Source: Eutreptiella sp. 'Long Island Sound 2002' (taxonomy: Eukaryota > Euglenozoa > Euglenophyceae > Eutreptiales > Eutreptiaceae). From it: a stretch of DNA of 64,000 nt. A model generated the notes under the pieces. That model searched no databases and was not told the origin of the DNA. It saw only the letters and a list, made by a program, of their open reading frames with translations. The stretch lies in contig CAXIWF010000056.1 of the NCBI GenBank assembly GCA_964036045.1, positions 24,124 to 88,123 on the forward strand. The letters run 5' to 3'. Made by a program: the position numbers and the translations under genes. Shown here in pieces: positions 38,701 to 51,280 of this stretch (positions within the stretch are counted from its first letter, which is position 1; the number at the start of each line of letters is the position of its first letter).

Positions 38701-41700
38701 AGAATTTTCCGAGAATTTTCCGAGAATTTTCCGAGAATTATCCGAGAATTTCCGGAGAATTTTCCGAGAATTTTCCGAGAATTTTCCGAGAATTTTCCGA
38801 GAATTTTCCGAGAATTTTCCGAGAATTTTCCGAGAATTTTCCGAGAATTTTCTGAGAATTTTCCGAGAATTTTCCGAGAATTTTCCGAGAATTTTCCGAG
38901 AATTTTCCGAGAATTTTCGGAGAATTTTCCGAGAATTTTCCGAGAATTTTCCGAAAATTTTCCGAGAATTTTCCGAAAATTTTCCGAGAATTTTCCGAGA
39001 ATTTTCCGAGAATTTTCCGAGAATTTTCCGAGATTTTCTGAGAATTTTCCGAGAATTTTCCGAGAATTTTCCGTCAATTTTCCGAGAATTTTCCGAGAAT
39101 TTTCCGAGAATTTTCCGAGAATTTTCCGAGAATTTTCCGAGAATTTTCCGAGAATTTTCCGAGAATTTTCCGAGAATTTTCCGAGAATTTTCCGAGAATT
39201 TTCCGAGAATTTTCCGAAAATTTTCCGAGAATTTTCCGAGAATTTTCCGAGAATTTTCCGAGAATTTTCTGAGAATTTTCCGAGAATTTTCCGAGAATTT
39301 TCTGAGAATTTTCCGAGAATTTTCCGAGAATTTTCCGTCAATTTTCCGAGAATTTTCCGAGAATTTTCCGAGAATTTTCCGAGAATTTTCCGAGAATTTT
39401 CCGAGAATTTTCCGAGAATTTTCCGAGAATTTTCCGAGAATTTTCCGAGAATTTTCCGAGAATTATCCGAGAATTTCCGGAGAATTTTCCGAGAATTTTC
39501 CGAGAATTTTCCGAGAATTTTCCGAGAATTTTCCGAGAATTTTCCGAGAATTTTCCGAGAATTTTCCGAGAATTTTCTGAGAATTTTCCGAGAATTTTCC
39601 GAGAATTTTCCGAGAATTTTCCGAGAATTTTCCGAGAATTTTCCGAGAATTTTCCGAGAATTTTCCGAGAATTTTCCGAAAATTTTCCGAGAATTTTCCG
39701 AAAATTTTCCGAGAATTTTCCGAGAATTTTCCGAGAATTTTCCGAGAATTTTCCGAGAATTTTCCGAGAATTTCCGGAGAATTTTCCGAGAATTTTCCGA
39801 GAATTTTCCGAGAATTTTCCGAGAATTTTCCGAGAATTTTCCGAGAATTTTCCGAGAATTTTCCGAGAATTTTCCGAGAATTTTCCGAGAATTTTCCGAG
39901 AATTTTCCGAGAATTTTCCGAGAATTTTCTGAGAATTTTCCGAGAATTTCCGGAGAATTTTCCGAGAATTTTCCGAGAATTTTCGGAGAATTTTCCGAGA
40001 ATTTTCCGAGAATTTTCCAAGAATTTCCGGAGAATTTTCCGAGAATTTTCCGAGAATTTTCCGAGAATTTTCCGAGAATTTTCCGAGAATTTTCCGAGAA
40101 TTTTCCGAGAATTTTCCGAGAATTTTCCGTCAATTTTCCGAGAATTTTCCGAGAATTTTCCGAGAATTTTCGGAGGATTTTCTGAGAATTTTCTGAGAAT
40201 TTTCCGAGAATTTTCCGAGAATTTTCCGAGAATTTTCCGAGAATTTTCCGAGAATTTTCCGAGAATTTTCCGAGAATTTTCCGTGAATTTTCCGAGAATT
40301 TTCCGAAAATTTTCCGAGAATTTTCCGAGAATTTTCCGAGAATTTTCCGAGAATTTTCTGAGAATTTTCCGAGAATTTTCCGAGAATTTTCTGAGAATTT
40401 TCCGAGAATTTTCCGAGAATTTTCCGTCAATTTTCCGAGAATTTTCCGAGAATTTTCCGAGAATTTTCCGAGAATTTTCCGAGAATTTTCCGAGAATTTT
40501 CCGAGAATTTTCCGAGAATTTTCCGAGAATTTTCCGAAAATTTTCCGAGAATTTTCCGAAAATTTTCCGAGAATTTTCCGAGAATTTTCCGAGAATTTTC
40601 CGAGAATTTTCCGAGAATTTTCCGAGAATTTTCCGAGAATTTTCCGAGAATTTTCCGAGAATTTCCGGAGAATTTTCCGAGAATTTTCCGAGAATTTTCC
40701 GAGAATTTTCCGAGAATTTTCCGAGAATTTTCCGAGAATTTTCCGAGAATTTTCCGAGAATTTTCCGAGAATTTTCCGAGAATTTTCCGAGAATTTTCCG
40801 AGAATTTTCCGAGAATTTTCCGAGAATTTTCTGAGAATTTTCCGAGAATTTTCCGAGAATTTTCCGAGAATTTTCCGAGAATTTTCCGAGAATTTTCCGA
40901 GAATTTTCCGAGAATTTTCCGAGAATTTTCCGAGAATTTTCCGAGAATTTTCCGAAAATTTTCCGAGAATTTTCCGAGAATTTTCCTCGAATTTTCCGAG
41001 AATTTTCCGAGAATTTTCCGAGAATTTTCCGAGAATTTTCCGAGAATTTTCCGAGAATTTTCCGAGAATTTTCCGAGAATTTTCCGAGAATTTTCCGAGA
41101 ATTTTCTGAGAATTTTCCGAGAATTTTCCGAGAATTTTCCGAGAATTTTCCGAGAATTTTCCGAGAATTTTCCGAGAATTTTCCGAGAATTTTCCGAGAA
41201 TTTTCCGAAAATTTTCCGAGAATTTTCCGAAAAATTTCCGAGAATTCTCCGAGAATTTTCCGAGAATTTTCCGAGAATTTTCCGAGAATTTTCTGAGAAT
41301 TTTCCGAGAATTTTCCGAGAATTTTCCGTCAATTTTCCGAGAATTTTCTGAGAATTTTCCGAGAATTTTCCGAGAATTTTCCGAGAATTTTCCGAGAATT
41401 TTCCGAGAATTTTCCGAGAATTTTCCGAGAATTTTCCGAGAATTTTCCGAGAATTTTCCGAGAATTTTCCGAGAATTTTCCGAGAATTTCCGGAGAATTT
41501 TCCGAGAATTTTCCGAGAATTTTCCGAGAATTTTCCGAGAATTTTCCGAGAATTTTCCGAGAATTTTCCGAGAATTTTCCGAGAATTTTCCGAGAATTTT
41601 CCGAGAATTTTCCGAGAATTTTCCGAGAATTTTCCGAGAATTTTCCGAGAATTTTCCGAGAATTTTCCGAGAATTTCCGGAGAATTTTCCGAGAATTTTT

Positions 41701-41750
41701 CTGAGAATTTTCCGAGAATTTTCCGAGAATTTTCCGAGAATTTTCCGAGA
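35771..41750 (+). repeat. Duplication 8, left copy (about 6.1 kb tandem, largest)
   Basis: Aligned to 41840-47885 through many rare units: GTTTCC 35771/41840; GTGAA 37284/43364; GATTTTCTGAG 37561/43641; CGGAG 37666/43757; GTCAA 37855/43946; TTATCC 37981/44072; CGGAG 38249/44340; GTCAA 38359/44450, 38612/44714, 39073/45175, 39337/45439 and 40129/46264; GTGAA 40283/46418; CCTCGAA 40985/47120; GAAAAATTT 41229/47364; GTCAA 41328/47463; and TTTTTCTG 41696/47831. The offset grows in whole units: 6069, 6080, 6091, 6102, 6135. The sequence at 36086-36757 and 42166-42837 encodes the same 223-residue frame product. Confidence 0.95.
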
Positions 41751-41839
41751 ATTTTCCGAGAATTTTCCGAGAATTTTCCGAGAATTTTCCGAGAATTTTC
41801 CGAGAATTTTCCGAGAATTTTCCGAGAATTTTCCGAGAA

Positions 41840-44800
41840 GTTTCCGAGAATTTTCCGAGAATTTTCCGAGAATTTTCCGAGAATTTTCCGAGAATTTTCC
41901 GAGAATTTTCCGAGAATTTTCCGAGAATTTTCCGAGAATTTTCCGAGAATTTTCCGAGAATTTTCCGAGAATTTTCCGAGAATTTTCTGAGAATTTTCCG
42001 AGAATTTTCCGAGAATTTTCCGAGAATTTCCGGAGAATTTTCCGAGAATTTTCCGAGAATTTTCGGAGAATTTTCCGAGAATTTTCCGAGAATTTTCCGA
42101 GAATTTTCCGAGAATTTTCCGAGAATTTTCCGAGAATTTTCCGAGAATTTTCCGAGAATTTTCCGTCAATTTTCCGAGAATTTTCCGAGAATTTTCCGAG
42201 AATTTTCGGAGAATTTTCTGAGAATTTTCTGAGAATTTTCCGAGAATTTTCCGAGAATTTTCCGAGAATTTTCCGAGAATTTTCCGAGAATTTTCCGAGA
42301 ATTTTCCGAGAATTTTCCGAGAATTTTCCGAGAATTTTCCGAGAATTTTCCGAAAATTTTCCGAGAATTTTCCGAGAATTTTCCGAGAATTATCCGACAA
42401 TTTTCCGAGAATTTTCCGAGAATTTTCCGAGAACTTTCCGAGAATTTTCCGAGAATTTTCCGAGAATTTTCCGAGAATTTTCCGAGAATTTTCCGAGAAT
42501 TTTCCGAGAATTTTCCGAGAATTTTCTGAGAATTTTCCGAGAATTTTCCAAGAATTTTCCGACAATTTTCCGAGAATTTTCCGAGAATTTTCCGAGAATT
42601 TTCCGAGAATTTTCCGAGAATTTTCCGAGAATTTTCCGAGAATTTTCCGAGAAGTTTCCGAGAATTTTCCGTCAATTTTCCGAGAATTTTCCGAGAATTT
42701 TCCGAGAATTTCCCGAGAATTTTCCGAGAATTTTCCGAGAATTTTCCGAGAATTTTCCGAGAATTTTCTGAGAATTTTCCGAGAATTTTCCGAGAATTTT
42801 CCGAGAATTTTCCGAGAATTTTCCGAGAATTTTCCAAAAATTTTCCGAGAATTTTCCGAGAATTTTCCGAGAATTTTCCGAAAATTTTCCGAGAATTTTC
42901 CGAGAATTTTCCGAGAATTTTCCGAGAATTTTCCGAGAATTTTCCGAGAATTTTCCGAGAATTTTCCGAGAATTTTCCGAGAATTTTCCGAGAATTTTCG
43001 GAGAATTTTCCGAGAATTTTCCGAGAATTTTCCGAGAATTTTCCGAGAATTTTCCGAGAATTTTCCGAGAATTTTCCGAGAATTTTCCGAGAATTTTCCG
43101 AGAATTTTCCGAGAAGTTTCCGAGAATTTTCCGAGAATTTTCCGAGAATTTTCCGAGAATTTTCCGAGAATTTTCCGAGAATTTTCCGAGAATTTTCCGA
43201 GAATTTTCCGAGAATTTTCCGAGAATTTTCCGAGAATTTTCCGAGAATTTTCTGAGAATTTTCCGAGAATTTTCCGAGAATTTTCTGAGAATTTTCCGAG
43301 AATTTTCCGAGAATTTTCCGTCAATTTTCCGAGAATTTTCCGAGAATTTTCCGAGAATTTTCCGTGAATTTTCCGAGAATTTTCCGAGAATTTTCCGAGA
43401 ATTTTCCGAGAATTTTCCGAGAATTTTCCGAGAATTTTCCGAGAATTTTCCGAGAATTTTCCGAGAATTTTCTGAGAATTTTCCGAGAATTTTCCGAGAA
43501 TTTTCCGAGAATTTTCCGAGAATTTTCCGAGAATTTTCCGAGAATTTTCCGAGAATTTTCCGAAAATTTTCCGAGAATTTCCCGAAAATTTTCCGAGAAT
43601 TTTCCGAGAATTTTCCGAGAATTTTCCGAGAATTTTCCGAGATTTTCTGAGAATTTTCCGAGAATTTTCCGAGAATTTTCCGTCAATTTTCCGAGAATTT
43701 TCCGAGAATTTTCCGAGAATTTTCCGAGAATTTTCCGAGAATTTTCCGAGAATTTTCGGAGAATTTTCCGAGAATTTTCCGAGAATTTTCCGAGAATTTT
43801 CCGAGAATTTTCCGAGAATTTTCCGAAAATTTTCCGAGAATTTTCCGAGAATTTTCCGAGAATTTTCCGAGAATTTTCTGAGAATTTTCCGAGAATTTTC
43901 CGAGAATTTTCTGAGAATTTTCCGAGAATTTTCCGAGAATTTTCCGTCAATTTTCCGAGAATTTTCCGAGAATTTTCCGAGAATTTTCCGAGAATTTTCC
44001 GAGAATTTTCCGAGAATTTTCCGAGAATTTTCCGAGAATTTTCCGAGAATTTTCCGAGAATTTTCCGAGAATTATCCGAGAATTTCCGGAGAATTTTCCG
44101 AGAATTTTCCGAGAATTTTCCGAGAATTTTCCGAGAATTTTCCGAGAATTTTCCGAGAATTTTCCGAGAATTTTCCGAGAATTTTCTGAGAATTTTCCGA
44201 GAATTTTCCGAGAATTTTCCGAGAATTTTCCGAGAATTTTCCGAGAATTTTCCGAGAATTTTCCGAGAATTTTCCGAGAATTTTCCGAAAATTTTCCGAG
44301 AATTTTCCGAAAATTTTCCGAGAATTTTCCGAGAATTTTCGGAGAATTTTCCGAGAATTTTCCGAGATTTTCTGAGAATTTTCCGAGAATTTTCCGAGAA
44401 TTTTCCGAGATTTTCTGAGAATTTTCCGAGAATTTTCCGAGAATTTTCCGTCAATTTTCCGAGAATTTTCCGAGAATTTTCCGAGAATTTTCCGAGAATT
44501 TTCCGAGAATTTTCCGAGAATTTTCCGAGAATTTTCCGAGAATTTTCCGAGAATTTTCCGAGAATTTTCCGAGAATTTTCCGAGAATTTTCCGAAAATTT
44601 TCCGAGAATTTTCCGAGAATTTTCCGAGAATTTTCCGAGAATTTTCTGAGAATTTTCCGAGAATTTTCCGAGAATTTTCTGAGAATTTTCCGAGAATTTT
44701 CCGAGAATTTTCCGTCAATTTTCCGAGAATTTTCCGAGAATTTTCCGAGAATTTTCCGAGAATTTTCCGAGAATTTTCCGAGAATTTTCCGAGAATTTTC

Positions 44801-47800
44801 CGAGAATTTTCCGAGAATTTTCCGAGAATTTTCCGAGAATTATCCGAGAATTTCCGGAGAATTTTCCGAGAATTTTCCGAGAATTTTCCGAGAATTTTCC
44901 GAGAATTTTCCGAGAATTTTCCGAGAATTTTCCGAGAATTTTCCGAGAATTTTCTGAGAATTTTCCGAGAATTTTCCGAGAATTTTCCGAGAATTTTCCG
45001 AGAATTTTCCGAGAATTTTCGGAGAATTTTCCGAGAATTTTCCGAGAATTTTCCGAAAATTTTCCGAGAATTTTCCGAAAATTTTCCGAGAATTTTCCGA
45101 GAATTTTCCGAGAATTTTCCGAGAATTTTCCGAGATTTTCTGAGAATTTTCCGAGAATTTTCCGAGAATTTTCCGTCAATTTTCCGAGAATTTTCCGAGA
45201 ATTTTCCGAGAATTTTCCGAGAATTTTCCGAGAATTTTCCGAGAATTTTCCGAGAATTTTCCGAGAATTTTCCGAGAATTTTCCGAGAATTTTCCGAGAA
45301 TTTTCCGAGAATTTTCCGAAAATTTTCCGAGAATTTTCCGAGAATTTTCCGAGAATTTTCCGAGAATTTTCTGAGAATTTTCCGAGAATTTTCCGAGAAT
45401 TTTCTGAGAATTTTCCGAGAATTTTCCGAGAATTTTCCGTCAATTTTCCGAGAATTTTCCGAGAATTTTCCGAGAATTTTCCGAGAATTTTCCGAGAATT
45501 TTCCGAGAATTTTCCGAGAATTTTCCGAGAATTTTCCGAGAATTTTCCGAGAATTTTCCGAGAATTATCCGAGAATTTCCGGAGAATTTTCCGAGAATTT
45601 TCCGAGAATTTTCCGAGAATTTTCCGAGAATTTTCCGAGAATTTTCCGAGAATTTTCCGAGAATTTTCCGAGAATTTTCTGAGAATTTTCCGAGAATTTT
45701 CCGAGAATTTTCCGAGAATTTTCCGAGAATTTTCCGAGAATTTTCCGAGAATTTTCCGAGAATTTTTCGAGAATTTTCCGAAAATTTTCCGAGAATTTTC
45801 CGAAAATTTTCCGAGAATTTTCCGAGAATTTTCCGAGAATTTTCCGAGAATTTTCCGAGAATTTTCCGAGAATTTCCGGAGAATTTTCCGAGAATTTTCC
45901 GAGAATTTTCCGAGAATTTTCCGAGAATTTTCCGAGAATTTTCCGAGAATTTTCCGAGAATTTTCCGAGAATTTTCCGAGAATTTTCCGAGAATTTTCCG
46001 AGAATTTTCCGAGAATTTTCCGAGAATTTTCTGAGAATTTTCCGAGAATTTCCGGAGAATTTTCCGAGAATTTTCCGAGAATTTTCGGAGAATTTTCCGA
46101 GAATTTTCCGAGAATTTTCCAAGAATTTCCGGAGAATTTTCCGAGAATTTTCCGAGAATTTTCCGAGAATTTTCCGAGAATTTTCCGAGAATTTTCCGAG
46201 AATTTTCCGAGAATTTTCCGAGAATTTTCCGAGAATTTTCCGAGAATTTTCCGAGAATTTTCCGTCAATTTTCCGAGAATTTTCCGAGAATTTTCCGAGA
46301 ATTTTCGGAGGATTTTCTGAGAATTTTCTGAGAATTTTCCGAGAATTTTCCGAGAATTTTCCGAGAATTTTCCGAGAATTTTCCGAGAATTTTCCGAGAA
46401 TTTTCCGAGAATTTTCCGTGAATTTTCCGAGAATTTTCCGAAAATTTTCCGAGAATTTTCCGAGAATTTTCCGAGAATTTTCCGAGAATTTTCTGAGAAT
46501 TTTCCGAGAATTTTCCGAGAATTTTCTGAGAATTTTCCGAGAATTTTCCGAGAATTTTCCGTCAATTTTCCGAGAATTTTCCGAGAATTTTCCGAGAATT
46601 TTCCGAGAATTTTCCGAGAATTTTCCGAGAATTTTCCGAGAATTTTCCGAGAATTTTCCGAGAATTTTCCGAAAATTTTCCGAGAATTTTCCGAAAATTT
46701 TCCGAGAATTTTCCGAGAATTTTCCGAGAATTTTCCGAGAATTTTCCGAGAATTTTCCGAGAATTTTCCGAGAATTTTCCGAGAATTTTCCGAGAATTTC
46801 CGGAGAATTTTCCGAGAATTTTCCGAGAATTTTCCGAGAATTTTCCGAGAATTTTCCGAGAATTTTCCGAGAATTTTCCGAGAATTTTCCGAGAATTTTC
46901 CGAGAATTTTCCGAGAATTTTCCGAGAATTTTCCGAGAATTTTCCGAGAATTTTCCGAGAATTTTCTGAGAATTTTCCGAGAATTTTCCGAGAATTTTCC
47001 GAGAATTTTCCGAGAATTTTCCGAGAATTTTCCGAGAATTTTCCGAGAATTTTCCGAGAATTTTCCGAGAATTTTCCGAGAATTTTCCGAAAATTTTCCG
47101 AGAATTTTCCGAGAATTTTCCTCGAATTTTCCGAGAATTTTCCGAGAATTTTCCGAGAATTTTCCGAGAATTTTCCGAGAATTTTCCGAGAATTTTCCGA
47201 GAATTTTCCGAGAATTTTCCGAGAATTTTCCGAGAATTTTCTGAGAATTTTCCGAGAATTTTCCGAGAATTTTCCGAGAATTTTCCGAGAATTTTCCGAG
47301 AATTTTCCGAGAATTTTCCGAGAATTTTCCGAGAATTTTCCGAAAATTTTCCGAGAATTTTCCGAAAAATTTCCGAGAATTCTCCGAGAATTTTCCGAGA
47401 ATTTTCCGAGAATTTTCCGAGAATTTTCTGAGAATTTTCCGAGAATTTTCCGAGAATTTTCCGTCAATTTTCCGAGAATTTTCTGAGAATTTTCCGAGAA
47501 TTTTCCGAGAATTTTCCGAGAATTTTCCGAGAATTTTCCGAGAATTTTCCGAGAATTTTCCGAGAATTTTCCGAGAATTTTCCGAGAATTTTCCGAGAAT
47601 TTTCCGAGAATTTTCCGAGAATTTCCGGAGAATTTTCCGAGAATTTTCCGAGAATTTTCCGAGAATTTTCCGAGAATTTTCCGAGAATTTTCCGAGAATT
47701 TTCCGAGAATTTTCCGAGAATTTTCCGAGAATTTTCCGAGAATTTTCCGAGAATTTTCCGAGAATTTTCCGAGAATTTTCCGAGAATTTTCCGAGAATTT

Positions 47801-47885
47801 TCCGAGAATTTCCGGAGAATTTTCCGAGAATTTTTCTGAGAATTTTCCGAGAATTTTCCGAGAATTTTCCGAGAATTTTCCGAGA
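41840..47885 (+). repeat. Duplication 8, right copy
   Basis: Partner of 35771-41750 and immediately adjacent to it. One private feature is an extra GTCAA unit at 43682, where the left copy (near 37600) has a plain unit. It is about six units longer than the left copy overall. Confidence 0.95.
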
Positions 47886-48039
47886 ATTTCCGGAGAATTT
47901 TCCGAGAATTTTCCGAGAATTTTCCGAGAATTTTCCGAGAATTTTCCGAGAATTTTCCGAGAATTTTTTGAGAATTTTCCGAGAATTTTCCGAGAATTTT
48001 CCGAGAATTTTCCGAGAATTTTCCGAGAATTTTCCGTCA

Positions 48040-49640
48040 ATTTTCCGAGAATTTTCCGAGAATTTTTCGAGAATTTTCAAAGAATTTTCTGAGAATTTTC
48101 TGAGAATGTTCCGAGAATTTTCCGAGAATTTTCCGAGAATTTTCCGAGAATTTTCCGAGAATTTTCCGAGAATTTTCCGAGAATTTTCCGAGAATTTTCC
48201 GAGAATTTTGCGAAAATTTTTCTGAGAATTTTCCGAGAATTTTCCGAGAATTTTCCGAGAATTTTCTGAGAATTTTCCGAGAATTTTCCGAGAATTTTCT
48301 GAGAATTTTCCGAGAATTTTCCGAGAATTTTCCGTCAATTTTCCGAGAATTTTCCGAGAATCTTCCGAGAATTTTCCGAGAATTTTCCGAGAATTTTCCG
48401 AGAATTTTCCGAGAATTTTCCGAGAATTTTCCGAGAATTTTCCGAGAATTTTCCGAGAATTTTCCGAGAATTTTCCGAGAATTTCCGGAGAATTTTCCGA
48501 GAATTTTCCGAGGATTTTCCGAGAATTTTCCGAGAATTTTCCGAGAATTTTCCGAGAATTTTCCGAGAATTTTCCGAGAATTTTCCGAGAATTTTCCGAG
48601 AATTTTCCGAGAATTTTCTGAGAATTTTCTGAGAATTTTCCGAGAATTTTCCGAGAATTTTCCGAGAATTTTCCGAGAATTTTCCGAGAATTTTCCGAGA
48701 ATTTTCCGAGAATTTTCCGAGAATTGTCCGAAAATTTTCCGAAATTTTCCGAAAATTTTCCGAGAATTTTCCGAGAATTTCCCGAGAATTTTCCGAGAAT
48801 TTTCCGAGAATTTTCTGAGAATTTTCCGAGAATTTTCCGAGAATTTTCCGTCAATTTTCCGAGAATTTTCCGAGAATTTTCCGAGAATTTTCCGAGAATT
48901 TTCCGAGAATTTTCCGAGAATTTTCCGAGAATTTTCCGAGAATTTTCCGAGAATTTTCCGAGAATTTTCCGAGAATTTTCCGAGAATTTTCCGAGAATTT
49001 CCGGAGAATTTTCCGAGAATTTTCCGAGAATTTTCCGAGAATTTTCCGAGAATTTTCCGAGAATTTTCCGAGAATTTTCCGAGAATTTTCCGAGAATTTT
49101 CCGAGAATTTTCCGAGAATTTTCCGAGAATTTTCCGAGAATTTTCCGAGAATTTTCTGAGAATTTTCCGAGAATTTTCCGAGAATTTTCCGAGAAGTTTC
49201 CGAGAATTTTCCGTCAATTTTCCGAGAATTTTCCGAGAATTTTCCGAGAATTTTCCGAGAATTTTCCGAGAATTTTCCGAGAATTTTCCGAGAATTTTCC
49301 GAGAATTTTCTGAGAATTTTCCGAGAATTTTCCGAGAATTTTCCGAGAATTTTCCGAGAATTTTGCGAGAATTTTGCGAGAATTTTCCGTCAATTTTCCG
49401 AGAATTTTCCGAGAATTTTCCGAGAATTTTCGGAGAATTTTCTGAGAATTTTCTGAGAATTTTCCGAGAATTTTCCGAGAATTTTCCGAGAATTTTCCGA
49501 GAATTTTCCGAGAATTTTCCGAGAATTTTCCGAGAAGTTTCCGAGAATTTTCCGAGAATTTTCCGAAAATTTTCCGAGAATTTTCCGAGAATTTTCCGAG
49601 AATTTTCCGAGAATTTTCCGAGAATTTTCCGAGAATTTTC
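48040..49640 (+). repeat. Duplication 9, left copy (1,639 bp, 149 units)
   Basis: The offset to 49680-51280 is exactly 1639 for almost every marker: CAAAG 48078/49717, GCGAAAA 48210/49849, GTCAA 48334/49973, TCTTCC 48361/50000, AGGATT 48511/50150, GTCCG 48726/50365, CCCGAG near 48781/50420, CCGG 49001/50640, GTTTCC 49196/50835, GTCAA 49213/50852 and 49389/51028, and CGGAG 49431/51070. GTCAA at 48850/50478 is the exception (1628), which implies two compensating one-unit changes. A GTTCC unit near 48108 is private to this copy. Confidence 0.94.
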
Positions 49641-49679
49641 TGAGAATTTTCTGAGAATTTTCCGAGAATTTTCCGAGAA

Positions 49680-51280
49680 TTTTCCGAGAATTTTCCGAGA
49701 ATTTTTCGAGAATTTTCAAAGAATTTTCTGAGAATTTTCTGAGAATTTTCCGAGAATTTTCCGAGAATTTTCCGAGAATTTTCCGAGAATTTTCCGAGAA
49801 TTTTCCGAGAATTTTCCGAGAATTTTCCGAGAATTTTCCGAGAATTTTGCGAAAATTTTTCTGAGAATTTTCCGAGAATTTTCCGAGAATTTTCCGAGAA
49901 TTTTCTGAGAATTTTCCGAGAATTTTCCGAGAATTTTCTGAGAATCTTCCGAGAATTTTCCGAGAATTTTCCGTCAATTTTCCGAGAATTTTCCGAGAAT
50001 CTTCCGAGAATTTTCCGAGAATTTTCCGAGAATTTTCCGAGAATTTTCCGAGAATTTTCCGAGAATTTTCCGAGAATTTTCCGAGAATTTTCCGAGAATT
50101 TTCCGAGAATTTTCCGAGAATTTCCGGAGAATTTTCCGAGAATTTTCCGAGGATTTTCCGAGAATTTTCCGAGAATTTTCCGAGAATTTTCCGAGAATTT
50201 TCCGAGAATTTTCCGAGAATTTTCCGAGAATTTTCCGAGAATTTTCCGAGAATTTTCTGAGAATTTTCTGAGAATTTTCCGAGAATTTTCCGAGAATTTT
50301 CCGAGAATTTTCCGAGAATTTTCCGAGAATTTTCCGAGAATTTTCCGAGAATTTTCCGAGAATTGTCCGAAAATTTTCCGAAATTTTCCGAAAATTTTCC
50401 GAGAATTTTCCGAGAATTTCCCGAGAATTTTCCGAGAATTTTCCGAGAATTTTCTGAGAATTTTCCGAGAATTTTCCGTCAATTTTCCGAGAATTTTCCG
50501 AGAATTTTCCGAGAATTTTCCGAGAATTTTCCGAGAATTTTCCGAGAATTTTCCGAGAATTTTCCGAGAATTTTCCGAGAATTTTCCGAGAATTTTCCGA
50601 GAATTTTCCGAGAATTTTCCGAGAATTTTCCGAGAATTTCCGGAGAATTTTCCGAGAATTTTCCGAGAATTTTCCGAGAATTTTCCGAGAATTTTCCGAG
50701 AATTTTCCGAGAATTTTCCGAGAATTTTCCGAGAATTTTCCGAGAATTTTCCGAGAATTTTCCGAGAATTTTCCGAGAATTTTCCGAGAATTTTCTGAGA
50801 ATTTTCCGAGAATTTTCCGAGAATTTTCCGAGAAGTTTCCGAGAATTTTCCGTCAATTTTCCGAGAATTTTCCGAGAATTTTCCGAGAATTTTCCGAGAA
50901 TTTTCCGAGAATTTTCCGAGAATTTTCCGAGAATTTTCCGAGAATTTTCTGAGAATTTTCCGAGAATTTTCCGAGAATTTTCCGAGAATTTTCCGAGAAT
51001 TTTCCGAGAATTTTGCGAGAATTTTCCGTCAATTTTCCGAGAATTTTCCGAGAATTTTCCGAGAATTTTCGGAGAATTTTCTGAGAATTTTCTGAGAATT
51101 TTCCGAGAATTTTCCGAGAATTTTCCGAGAATTTTCCGAGAATTTTCCGAGAATTTTCCGAGAATTTTCCGAGAAGTTTCCGAGAATTTTCCGAGAGTTT
51201 TCCGAAAATTTTCCGAGAATTTTCCGAGAATTTTCCGAGAATTTTCCGAGAATTTTCTGAGAATTTTCCGAGAATTTTCC
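49680..51280 (+). repeat. Duplication 9, right copy
   Basis: Tandem partner of 48040-49640. A GAGAGTT unit near 51194 and the spacing of the final CTGAG pair differ from the left copy, so the match ends near there. Confidence 0.94.

Noticed and set aside
43364-45682. Long + strand open frame (772 codons) and other + strand frames as genes
   Set aside because: Pure ENFPRIFREFS-type translation of the same DNA that is also open on the - strand. It ends wherever a CTGAG unit falls in phase.
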